From contig JAJRYI010000085.1 of NCBI GenBank assembly GCA_024275815.1, positions 1 through 6,099 on the forward strand: DNA of 6,099 bases. Reading direction: 5' to 3'. The stretch is from Actinomycetes bacterium (GTDB taxonomy: Bacteria > Actinomycetota > Acidimicrobiia > Spongiisociales > UBA5794). A program made the translations under genes and the position numbers. The notes beneath the pieces were generated by a model, which had not been told where the DNA came from, did not search any database, and worked only from the letters and a program-made list of their open reading frames with translations. Below, piece by piece: positions 1-6,099 of the stretch (position 1 is its first letter; each line of letters starts with the position of its first letter).

Positions 1-2564
1 ATCACCTGGCAGTCGTCGGCGGCAGAGGAGATGGCGGCACCCATGCGATCGAGGCGGCCCGGATCGGACCAGCCGAGGGCATCGTCGATGATGACCGGTG
101 CTCCCCCATCGCTCGACACCAACATTGCACAAGCAAGTCGTGCAAGAAGGCCGAGTTGCTCCTGGGCGCCGGTGCTGAGCTGACCGAAGTCGAGTGTCAC
201 GCCGTTGAGAGTACGAGTCGCGATCGACAGATCGTCGTTGAGCGTGATCGTGAACGTCGATCCGAACACGATGCGTCCGAGCTGCTCGATACGGGCACGA
301 AACGGCTTGTTGTACCGCTGGCGAGCCTCCTGGCGGTGGGTCGCGAACGTGTCGTAGAGGAGTTGGGCTGCCGCGGCTCGACTCATGAGGTGGTCGTGGC
401 GGATTCGGGCGTCTGCGAGCCTGGTCTCGGCTTCGTCGAGGAGACGGGCGGGGCCTCGATCCGTCTCGAGGGTGAGCTTGATCTCGAGCTCCCGGCGTCG
501 GCCCTCGATCGCCTGAAGGTCCTGGGCACTGCGCTCATGGGCTGCCCGTGCGTTCTCCAGGAGCGCTTCGAGAGTGTCGGCGTCGAGTGCAGCGAGTTGC
601 TCGGTGAGCTCTGTGATGGCCGCCTCGGCCGCAGCCACCGCTCTACCGGCACCTTCCTCGGCGGCGATCAACTCGTCGTCGCCCCGCTCCTCACGGGAAG
701 CCGAAAGGATCCGGGCTGCCGACGACACGGTGCTCTCGGCGATCTCGAGTTGTGCCTTCAGACGGATGTGGCCGAGGTCGAACTCGCTGAGCTTCGCCGT
801 CGCCTTCCGGGCACGGTCCTCTGCCCGTACAGCGACTTCCTTGGCTTCAGCAACGGCATCTTCAGCGCTGCGCTCGGCGTCCTGGGCTTCGGTGAGGTCG
901 CCCGGGATGGGCGGTGTCGCTGCTCGGGTCGCCTCGAACTCCGCGATCTTGTCATGCAGCCTGTCGATCTTGTTCGACAGCGCTTCGAGGGTGAGGTCTC
1001 GCAGGTCTCTCGCGATGGTCTCAACGGCGTTCTCCCGGATACGCAGCGCGTCTGCACGCCGATCCGCTTTGGCCCTGGCATCGGTGAGGCCCGTGGCATC
1101 AGCCCGGCGACAGAGCTCGCCGTACCGTGCCTCGGCGTTGTCGAGGTGCCCGGCCACATCCGCACCATTGGTCCCGGCTGTCACCGTGATCTCGACGACG
1201 TCGGGAACCACGATGTTCGCTGTCGCGTCGACAACCAGTGTGCGTTCCTCGTCTGTGGCCAGAACAACGGTGTCGGTGTCGATCACGACATCGACGTCGG
1301 CGAGGGCATGGACGGTTACCCCGGGAAGTGCCCGCTCTGCAGCTGCACGCAGCTTGGCGAGTTCGAGGTGAGCGTCTTCGATCTCGGCGAGGATCCCGGC
1401 GTCGACCGCGATCGAGTCGACCACCTCGTCGGCCTTTGCAAGCTGCTCTTGAGCTTCGATGACGCGGTCGCGTCGCTCGGTGAGTTGAGCGACTTCGATC
1501 TGACGGCGCCGATACGTGGTGTCTGCTCGCGCCTGCTCGAAGGCGTTCTGGGCCTCGTCCCGCTTCATACGTGCATCGTCCTCACCAAGGCCGGCCTGCT
1601 CTGCGGCTGAGACGAGGGCCTCACGCTCGGGTGAGGACCGGGCGAGTTCCTCCGTGATCCGTTCAAGCTCCCCGGTGGCGGCTTCGAGGGCCGCGACCTG
1701 TTCTGCGCGTCGCTTGCGGTCGTTGTGCGCCTTCTGATAGACGGCCGAAGCTCGTTCGAGCTCACCGGTGGCCTGTTGGAGCGCCCCGCGGACTCTTGCG
1801 ACGGCGTCGACCTGAGCTGCCATGCTCTCGACGGTTCGTGCTGCGTCGACCTGCGCCTCCCGCAGCGATACTGCACGGGCCTTCAACCGATCGATCTCTT
1901 CGGCGTCGGCGTCGAGGGCACGCAGGTGGGCGTTGGCGGCGTCACTGGCGTCCTGTGCATCGGCCAGTTCCTCGGCGACCGCGTTCAGCTCCGCCTTCGG
2001 TCGCCCGGTCGCAGTCCAGTACCGCGCGTACTCGTTCTCGATGCGGGTCCAGAGCGCATCCTCGTCTTCGCCTGCAACGTCGCCACCGATGGCAGCGTCG
2101 AGGGCGCGACCGAGCGACGCTACCTCGAAGTCGGCCTGGCCGAGTGCGGCACCCTGATCGAGACGAAGCGCCTTCCAGAGCCCCATGTCGAGAGTCTCTT
2201 GCAGGATCTCCGTGACACGGTCGTGGGCGTCCCGCCCGACGAGTTGCTCACGGACGGGCCGGGTCACCTCGAGGATGGTCTCCCTCCCCTTCTTCCACCG
2301 CTTGCGGTAGGTGAACTCGTACTCACCGGTCACGAGTTCGACCTCCACCTCTGGCCCGACGTCGCGGCCAACCGGGACGATAGAGGAGATCTTCTTGTTC
2401 CCCGAGGAGTCCGGATACTCCAAGATGGCGTCGAGTGCGCCCACCAGGGACGTCTTGCCTGCCTCGTTGGCCCCTTCGATGATGGTCACTCCGGTATCGG
2501 GGAACACGACTTCGGCCTCCTCGATCCCGGCGTAGTCTCGAACCGCGATGCGACGGATCCTCAT
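1..2564 (-). CDS. Rad50/SbcC/YhaN-like SMC-type ATPase with coiled coils (3' end beyond window)
   Basis: Probable ATPase subunit of a nuclease complex that processes DNA ends or structures in the cytoplasm. Reading minus from ATG at 2564, 854 codons are open with no stop, so the C-terminus lies outside the window. Visible parts: an N-terminal beta-strand start (MRIRRIAVRDY) and Walker A GANEAGKT at residues 31-38; a Q-loop-like LDQGAAL around Gln137; an Ala/Glu/Arg-rich coiled coil from about 190 to 410; a beta-rich, Val/Thr/Asp-rich segment at about 415-475; a second coiled coil from about 480 to 735; ABC signature LSTGAQEQ at 796-803; and Walker B VIIDDALGWSD at 824-834. Only the final H-loop region and tail are missing. 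There is no CxxC zinc hook; the single Cys near the centre is Cys485. The Asp-Asp Walker B resembles my recollection of YhaN-type ATPases more than classic SbcC. It overlaps the upstream nuclease gene by four bases, implying coupled translation. The ATPase class is sure; the exact subfamily is not. Confidence 0.93.
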   Translation of the reverse strand, partial: MRIRRIAVRDYAGIEEAEVVFPDTGVTIIEGANEAGKTSLVGALDAILEYPDSSGNKKISSIVPVGRDVGPEVEVELVTGEYEFTYRKRWKKGRETILEVTRPVREQLVGRDAHDRVTEILQETLDMGLWKALRLDQGAALGQADFEVASLGRALDAAIGGDVAGEDEDALWTRIENEYARYWTATGRPKAELNAVAEELADAQDASDAANAHLRALDADAEEIDRLKARAVSLREAQVDAARTVESMAAQVDAVARVRGALQQATGELERASAVYQKAHNDRKRRAEQVAALEAATGELERITEELARSSPEREALVSAAEQAGLGEDDARMKRDEAQNAFEQARADTTYRRRQIEVAQLTERRDRVIEAQEQLAKADEVVDSIAVDAGILAEIEDAHLELAKLRAAAERALPGVTVHALADVDVVIDTDTVVLATDEERTLVVDATANIVVPDVVEITVTAGTNGADVAGHLDNAEARYGELCRRADATGLTDARAKADRRADALRIRENAVETIARDLRDLTLEALSNKIDRLHDKIAEFEATRAATPPIPGDLTEAQDAERSAEDAVAEAKEVAVRAEDRARKATAKLSEFDLGHIRLKAQLEIAESTVSSAARILSASREERGDDELIAAEEGAGRAVAAAEAAITELTEQLAALDADTLEALLENARAAHERSAQDLQAIEGRRRELEIKLTLETDRGPARLLDEAETRLADARIRHDHLMSRAAAAQLLYDTFATHRQEARQRYNKPFRARIEQLGRIVFGSTFTITLNDDLSIATRTLNGVTLDFGQLSTGAQEQLGLLARLACAMLVSSDGGAPVIIDDALGWSDPGRLDRMGAAISSAADDCQV

Positions 2565-3712
2565 GATCCACTCCCCACGAGGCGGTACAGGAGTCCGAGT
2601 GCGTCAGCGGCAACCGTCGACTGTTCGCCGCTGCCCTGTGCCCGCTCGATGAGTTCATCGAGGGCATCACCGGCGAAACCCGAGAGCTGAAGCGAGGCGA
2701 AGTCCTGATCGTTGGGGAGCACGACGAGGTCGCTGTGACGCTCCCACGTGTTCAACGACGCTAACAGATCCGAGAAGTGCTCGAGGACCGCATCGAGACG
2801 GGCCTTGTCTGCAAGGGAGATCTGGCCGACGAGCACGAGTTGGACGATCGACGTCGACTTGTCCTCGATGTTGGACAGGGCGCTCTCGAGCCGGTCGACG
2901 TCTTGGGGGCCGACCAGTTCCTCCTCGATCGTGTGGAACCGCCACCGGGCGGTACGGTGCGCCGCGACATCGATACCGTCGTGGCTCACCTCGACGACGA
3001 GCACGTTGCCCGGGTCGACCTCACGGTACGCCGTGGGTTCGAGTGCCCCGCAGTACCAGATCCGTTCGAACCCCTCCACCCTGGTCGTGGAGTGACGGTC
3101 GCCGAGCGCTACGTAGTGGACCTTCCCGGATTCGATCGATGCGACCAGGTCGTCGAGCGCGATGAGTGCAGGGTTCGTGTCGTCGGGGGACAGTGAGTCG
3201 ACGGCGCCGTGCCCGACGACGATCGTGACATCCTCGGCGGGAGGCGCTCCTTCGATGGCCCGGTGCACGAGGTCGACGAGGGGCGCCTTGTTCGTCCACG
3301 GGGCAGCGATGAGCCGGGCTCCGTGACCGGTATCGACGGCACCCTCCTCGTCGAGTACGACGACGTTGTCCGGGCAGTGCTCGAGGAACGTTGCCGAAGT
3401 GAACACCGACGATGCGTTGAGCGGATCGTGGTTCCCCGGCATCAGGTAGAACGTCACCCCGGGGGTCTCTGCCATGGCGTCGAGGGCCCGCACGATGACC
3501 CGACGTTCGACGTGGTTCGTCTCGAAGACGTCTCCGCACACAACGACGAACGCACAGGACTCTTCTGTGGCAAGCCGGCCGATCCGACGGATCGCCTCGA
3601 TGCGTGCTTCGGAGAACCGCGCCTGGGCATCCTCGTCGAGGAAGTGCCGTGTCATGCCGAGCTGCCAGTCGGCGGTGTGGATGAACCTGACCATCGTCGC
3701 ATCGTACTTCAT
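2561..3712 (-). CDS. Mre11/SbcD-like metallophosphoesterase, predicted DNA repair exonuclease
   Basis: Predicted Mn-dependent nuclease partner of the downstream SMC-type ATPase, acting on DNA ends. The 383-residue product carries the ordered calcineurin-like phosphoesterase motifs: HTADWQLG (Asp15, Gln17), GDVFE (Asp61), GNHD (93-96), VGH (His168) and GDRH (204-207). Against Mre11 from memory, the motif I His is Gln17 and the first His of motif V is Asp205, so this is a variant active site, probably shared by a subfamily. After about residue 220 the protein is less conserved and would be the capping and ATPase-binding part. The length is close to usual SbcD size. Met1 (3712) is the most upstream possible start, since an in-frame TGA lies shortly before it, but it has no well-placed Shine-Dalgarno. 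Met7 (3694) gives the more family-like beginning MVRFIHTADW, so the true protein may be 377 residues. The stop TGA overlaps the next ATG as ATGA. No signal peptide or membrane segment is visible. Confidence 0.93.
   Translation of the reverse strand: MKYDATMVRFIHTADWQLGMTRHFLDEDAQARFSEARIEAIRRIGRLATEESCAFVVVCGDVFETNHVERRVIVRALDAMAETPGVTFYLMPGNHDPLNASSVFTSATFLEHCPDNVVVLDEEGAVDTGHGARLIAAPWTNKAPLVDLVHRAIEGAPPAEDVTIVVGHGAVDSLSPDDTNPALIALDDLVASIESGKVHYVALGDRHSTTRVEGFERIWYCGALEPTAYREVDPGNVLVVEVSHDGIDVAAHRTARWRFHTIEEELVGPQDVDRLESALSNIEDKSTSIVQLVLVGQISLADKARLDAVLEHFSDLLASLNTWERHSDLVVLPNDQDFASLQLSGFAGDALDELIERAQGSGEQSTVAADALGLLYRLVGSGS
2571..2576 (-). promoter_or_regulatory. Ribosome binding site GGGGAG for the SMC-type ATPase
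   Basis: On the minus strand GGGGAG lies six bases before the ATG at 2564, inside the last codons (Gly-Ser) of the nuclease gene. With the ATGA overlap at 2561-2564 it supports this start and coupled translation of the two subunits. Confidence 0.65.
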
Positions 3713-3759
3713 CCCTGTGACACGGCCCGGGGCTCAGCCGTGCCGGGGGTTCCATCGAC

Positions 3760-3766
3760 TACCGTA
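3760..3766. promoter_or_regulatory. Candidate overlapping divergent -10 elements
   Basis: The divergent intergenic region contains the near-palindrome CTACCGTAG (3759-3767). On the plus strand it gives TACCGT (3760-3765) and on the minus strand TACGGT (3766-3761). Both fit the TAnnnT pattern of actinobacterial -10 boxes. They lie about 75 bases before the plus-strand ATG and about 48 before the minus-strand ATG. I see no good -35 match at 17-18 bases on either side, so the call rests on the hexamers and position alone. Confidence 0.3.
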
Positions 3767-3793
3767 GGGCGTGGTTCCGGGGACTCCCATGGA

Positions 3794-3808
3794 TCCCGGA
3801 TTCCGGGA
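3794..3808. repeat. Perfect 15-base palindrome in the divergent intergenic region
   Basis: TCCCGGA-T-TCCGGGA has 7-base arms that match perfectly around one central base. It lies between the candidate -10 element and the ribosome binding site of the plus-strand gene. A partial copy, TTCCGGGGA, occurs at 3775-3783, 26 bases before TTCCGGGA at 3801-3808. It could be an operator for a dimeric regulator. A one-base loop is too tight for a simple RNA hairpin, so a DNA site is more likely than a leader structure. No specific regulator is recognised. Confidence 0.4.
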
Positions 3809-3830
3809 CATCGCGACATCAAGCAACAGC

Positions 3831-3835
3831 GGAGG
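3831..3835 (+). promoter_or_regulatory. Ribosome binding site GGAGG for the cPGS-like gene
   Basis: A consensus GGAGG ends five bases before the ATG at 3841. It fixes that start over the longer reading frames that open upstream. Confidence 0.8.
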
Positions 3836-3840
3836 AACGG

Positions 3841-5178
3841 ATGACCAAGCGCAACGTGGTGATCATCGGGGCAGCCGGGCGCGACTTCCACAACTTCAAC
3901 ACCCGGTACCGCAACGACGCCTCGACCAACGTCGTCGCGTTCACCGCAGCTCAGATCCCCGACATCGAGGGTCGTCGATACCCGGCGAGTCTCTCAGGCC
4001 CGCTGTACCCGCACGGCATCCCGATCGTCGCCGAGGAGGATCTCGCCTCGCTCATCGCCGAGCACGGCGTCGACGAGTGTGCCTTCTCCTACAGCGACAT
4101 CTCCTACGACCACGTGATGGGTGTGAGCGCGGTCGTCCAGGCTGCCGGCGCGACGTTCACGCTGCTCGGCCCGTCCGATACCCAGATCGAGAGCACCAAG
4201 CCGGTCGTCTCGGTGTGTGCAGTGCGCACCGGGTGCGGCAAGTCCCAGACGGCACGCAAGGTCGTCGAGTTACTCATGGACAAGGGCCTCAGGGTCGTCG
4301 CGATCCGCCACCCGATGCCGTACGGCAACCTGAACAAACAGAAGGTGCAGCGGTTCGCCGACCTCGCCGACCTCGCCGAACATGACTGCACGATCGAGGA
4401 GATGGAGGAGTACGAGCCTCACGTCGTTCGCGGCAACGTCATCTACGCGGGGGCAGATTACGAGGCGATCGTGCGTGCCGCAGAGAACGATCCGGACGGC
4501 TGCGACGTGATCGTGTGGGACGGTGGCAACAACGACTTCAGCTTCTACCGCACCGACCTGATGATCACGGTCGTCGACCCGCACCGGCCGGGCCATGAAC
4601 TTCACTACTACCCCGGTGAGGTGAACCTGCGCACAGCCGACGTCGTCGTCATCAACAAGATCGACAGCGCGGACCTCGCGGACATCGAGACGGTGCGAGC
4701 GAACATCGAGGCCGTCAACCCCGATGCGGTCGTTATCGACGCGGCCTCCGTGTTGTCGATCGACGACCCGGGCGTCGTACGGGGGAAGCGGGTCCTCGCC
4801 GTCGAGGACGGCCCGACGCTCACCCACGGGGGGATGAAGCTCGGTGCAGGGATGGTCGCAGCCCGCAAGTACGGTGCTACCGAGTTCGTCGACCCCCGTC
4901 CCTGGCTCGTCGGGAAACTCACAGACACGTTCGAGACGTACCCCGACATCGGACCTCTGCTGCCCGCCATGGGGTACGGCGCGGAGCAGCTCGCCGACCT
5001 CGCAAAGACCATCGAGGCGGTCGAGTGCGACGCGGTGGTGATCGGGACACCGATCGACCTGTCGCGCATCATCGAGATCGCCAAGCCCCACACGAGAGTC
5101 CACTACGACCTCTTCGAGATCGGGCAGCCAGATCTCGCAACGGTGCTCTCACAGTTCGTCGACAGTCTTCCCCGATAG
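3841..5178 (+). CDS. Cyclic 2,3-diphosphoglycerate synthetase-like P-loop protein (COG2403-type predicted GTPase)
   Basis: Cytoplasmic 445-residue P-loop nucleotide-binding protein. In methanogens the related cPGS closes 2,3-bisphosphoglycerate to its cyclic form using ATP. Bacterial homologues are common and their substrate is not settled, so cDPG synthesis here is only a family label. The N-terminus is a Rossmann-like strand (VVIIGAAGRDFHNFN, 6-20). The P-loop is VRTGCGKSQT (128-137, Lys134, Ser135), with an Ala where the first Gly of Walker A usually sits. Next come HPMPYG (157-162), a TIEEMEEYEPH segment (184-194), a Walker B-like strand ending in WDGGNND (226-232), a DPHRPGHELHYYPGE segment (246-260) and NKID (272-275), the usual guanine-specificity motif. 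These segments match my memory of the family closely, and the length is as expected. It starts at ATG with GGAGG five bases upstream. It is divergent from the nuclease-ATPase operon and convergent with the next gene, so it is probably transcribed alone. Confidence 0.9.
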   Translation: MTKRNVVIIGAAGRDFHNFNTRYRNDASTNVVAFTAAQIPDIEGRRYPASLSGPLYPHGIPIVAEEDLASLIAEHGVDECAFSYSDISYDHVMGVSAVVQAAGATFTLLGPSDTQIESTKPVVSVCAVRTGCGKSQTARKVVELLMDKGLRVVAIRHPMPYGNLNKQKVQRFADLADLAEHDCTIEEMEEYEPHVVRGNVIYAGADYEAIVRAAENDPDGCDVIVWDGGNNDFSFYRTDLMITVVDPHRPGHELHYYPGEVNLRTADVVVINKIDSADLADIETVRANIEAVNPDAVVIDAASVLSIDDPGVVRGKRVLAVEDGPTLTHGGMKLGAGMVAARKYGATEFVDPRPWLVGKLTDTFETYPDIGPLLPAMGYGAEQLADLAKTIEAVECDAVVIGTPIDLSRIIEIAKPHTRVHYDLFEIGQPDLATVLSQFVDSLPR

Positions 5179-5194
5179 GGGTGGCGGGGAAGAC
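5165..5194. terminator. Perfect hairpin between convergent genes, candidate bidirectional terminator
   Basis: GTCTTCCCC (5165-5173) pairs perfectly with GGGGAAGAC (5186-5194) across a 12-base loop. The loop contains the TAG stop of the plus-strand gene, and on the minus strand the stem begins five bases after the stop of the facing gene. Neither side has a T-run, so it is not a classic intrinsic terminator, although GC-rich bacteria often lack the T-run. A shorter competing hairpin, CCCC-GATA-GGGG (5170-5181), uses part of the same stem. Confidence 0.55.
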
Positions 5195-5198
5195 CCGG

Positions 5199-6059
5199 TC
5201 AACCTTTCGAGAGTCTGACCTTCCCACAGATGGTGCACACGCGGCTGCCGAGGCCGTCGGGTCTGGCAACCCGGTGATCCCATGTGTGCTGATGCTCGAA
5301 ACCCCTGAGACGTTTGTCGGTGGGCACCCGGTCCAGGTCGAACAGGTCGTACCGACGGGCGATGTCGAGGGCACGGATCCACACGACGTTGCGAGTTCTG
5401 AACTCCCTGGCTGGCATGTCGTCGTGTTCGGGTTCCGCTGCAGGTTCGACGGGAGCCACGGATTCGGTGACACCGGCGTCGGGGGCTTCCCGCGGCAAGT
5501 CCGCTTCTATCCCGGCGTGGGGCACCCTTGCTTCGGGCTCAGGCTCCGACCGTTCTGCTGGTACCGGTCGATCCCCGGTCTCGGGCACGGTGATATCGGC
5601 GACAGGTTCGTTTCGGACCCGCTTCTTGTCCTCCGGGCGCTGCACGGTCTTTGCTCGCGTGTTGCCATTCTGAGGCTTCGATCGGATCCGTTTCGGCCTT
5701 GGGAATCTGCGCTTGGGCGGGTCGGTGTCTGGAGGCAGGCCGACGATGAACGGACTGGTGTGGAAACCGATGAGATCGACGGGGGTGAACAGCAGCAGGT
5801 CGCCGTCGGAGTAGAACTCGTACGACGTCGAGTCGAAGGAGCGGATCGCCACACTGCCGACCGGCCATGTCCCTAACTCGCCGTCATCGCTCGTCACCGT
5901 GACCCGGCCGCCACCGTCTTGTCCGCGTCGAAGGCTCAGCGTCACGTCGAGACCGGATGTCTCGTACAGATGGCGGAGTGTTCCGTCGAACACGGCTACC
6001 GGGGCGGCGTCGGAATCCTCGCGCGAACGTGCGCCTCGTGTCCTTCGACGTCGAGTCAC
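5199..6059 (-). CDS. Unrecognised protein with charged linker and C-terminal putative zinc-binding module
   Basis: I do not recognise this gene. The start chosen is GTG at 6059, because GGAGG ends six bases before it; this gives 286 residues. A GTG at 6086 would add nine residues but lacks visible support. The N-terminus is very basic (MTRRRRTR). Residues about 21-108 look like a small beta-rich domain, possibly PH-like, with alternating hydrophobic strands (VTLSL, VTVTS, SVAIRSF, LLLFTPVDLIGF); that fold is a guess. Residues about 110-222 form a linker rich in Pro, Lys and Arg, then Pro, Glu and Ala, probably disordered. The C-terminal part (about 223-286) has a helical stretch (VVWIRALDIARRYDLFDLD), then HQHTW (256-260) and CTICG (275-279), which together could bind one zinc as His/His-Cys-Cys. 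There is no signal peptide or membrane segment. It faces the cPGS-like gene, so the two are not in one operon. That it is a real gene is well supported by the ribosome binding site, composition and snug convergent spacing. Confidence 0.8.
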   Translation of the reverse strand: MTRRRRTRGARSREDSDAAPVAVFDGTLRHLYETSGLDVTLSLRRGQDGGGRVTVTSDDGELGTWPVGSVAIRSFDSTSYEFYSDGDLLLFTPVDLIGFHTSPFIVGLPPDTDPPKRRFPRPKRIRSKPQNGNTRAKTVQRPEDKKRVRNEPVADITVPETGDRPVPAERSEPEPEARVPHAGIEADLPREAPDAGVTESVAPVEPAAEPEHDDMPAREFRTRNVVWIRALDIARRYDLFDLDRVPTDKRLRGFEHQHTWDHRVARPDGLGSRVCTICGKVRLSKG

Positions 6060-6065
6060 GTCACT

Positions 6066-6070
6066 CCTCC
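6066..6070 (-). promoter_or_regulatory. Ribosome binding site GGAGG deciding the GTG start at 6059
   Basis: On the minus strand GGAGG is followed by six bases (AGTGAC) and then GTG at 6059-6057. This spacing favours the shorter start over the GTG at 6086. The remaining bases to the window edge (6071-6099) show no convincing promoter. Confidence 0.65.
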
Positions 6071-6099
6071 CTCTTCGTGCCAGCACGTCTCTATCGGCA

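Noticed and set aside
156..1610. A 484-codon open frame on the plus strand
   Set aside because: It lies wholly antisense to the coiled-coil part of the SMC-type ATPase, whose minus-strand frame is open for 854 codons and carries Walker A, signature and Walker B. The plus frame has no recognisable domain and is an expected by-product of GC-rich codon bias.
1725..2690. A 321-codon open frame on the plus strand
   Set aside because: It is antisense to the ATPase N-terminal region and runs into the nuclease gene, with no motif or plausible ribosome binding site.
1..3712. Possible anti-phage defence system built on the SbcCD-like pair
   Set aside because: Nuclease-ATPase pairs of this type are common housekeeping repair genes. 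No defence genes, integrases or composition change are visible here, so a defence role has no support in the window.
3209..3844. A 211-codon open frame on the plus strand ending at the start of the cPGS-like gene
   Set aside because: It is antisense to the nuclease gene with its full set of phosphoesterase motifs. Its overlap with the ATG at 3841 looks like coupling but is by chance, and it would cross the divergent promoter region.
4357..4379. Tandem 9-base repeat GCCGACCTC inside the cPGS-like gene
   Set aside because: It encodes Ala-Asp-Leu twice within a helix, and two copies are too few to suggest a functional repeat.
4270..5103. A 277-codon open frame on the minus strand
   Set aside because: It is antisense to the cPGS-like gene, with Val/Asp/Arg-rich composition typical of a complementary-strand shadow.
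5025..5876. A 283-codon open frame on the plus strand
   Set aside because: It overlaps the end of the cPGS-like gene in another frame and then runs antisense to the minus-strand gene, which has the better ribosome binding site and a domain-like layout.

Overview
The window looks like chromosomal DNA from a GC-rich bacterium, most likely an actinomycete-type lineage. It is strongly GC-rich throughout, third codon positions favour G or C, one gene starts with GTG, and clear Shine-Dalgarno sites (GGAGG, GGGGAG) precede three of the four genes. An acidimicrobial-type organism is plausible from the look of the proteins, but that is inference. There are no RNA genes, insertion sequences, CRISPR arrays or phage genes, and base composition is even across the window.

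Left part (1-3712, minus strand): a two-gene operon read right to left. It begins with an Mre11/SbcD-like metallophosphoesterase (2561-3712). Through an ATGA stop/start overlap it runs into a large Rad50/SbcC/YhaN-like SMC-type ATPase (2564 down to beyond position 1). The ATPase is cut by the window edge and has 854 codons here with no stop. It carries a Walker A, a Q-loop-like glutamine, two long coiled-coil arms around a beta-rich centre, an ABC signature and a Walker B. Together they should form a nuclease-ATPase complex that works on DNA ends or abnormal DNA structures. Both partners differ from textbook SbcCD: the ATPase has no CxxC zinc hook and its Walker B ends in Asp-Asp, while the nuclease has two substituted metal-ligand positions (Gln17 and Asp205).

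Middle (3713-3840): a 128-base divergent intergenic region. It holds overlapping promoter-like -10 hexamers on both strands, a perfect 15-base palindrome and a strong ribosome binding site for the plus-strand gene.

Right part: the plus-strand gene 3841-5178 encodes a 445-residue P-loop protein of the cyclic 2,3-diphosphoglycerate synthetase-like/COG2403 'predicted GTPase' family, whose bacterial role is unsettled. It converges on a minus-strand gene (5199-6059) for an unrecognised 286-residue protein with a small N-terminal domain, a long charged proline-rich linker and a C-terminal putative zinc-binding CxxC module. A perfect 9-bp hairpin sits at the convergence point and contains the stop codon of the plus-strand gene in its loop.

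I see no clearly new multi-gene system. The most interesting points are the unusual active-site and hook features of the nuclease-ATPase pair, the orphan cPGS-like enzyme and the unrecognised zinc-module protein.
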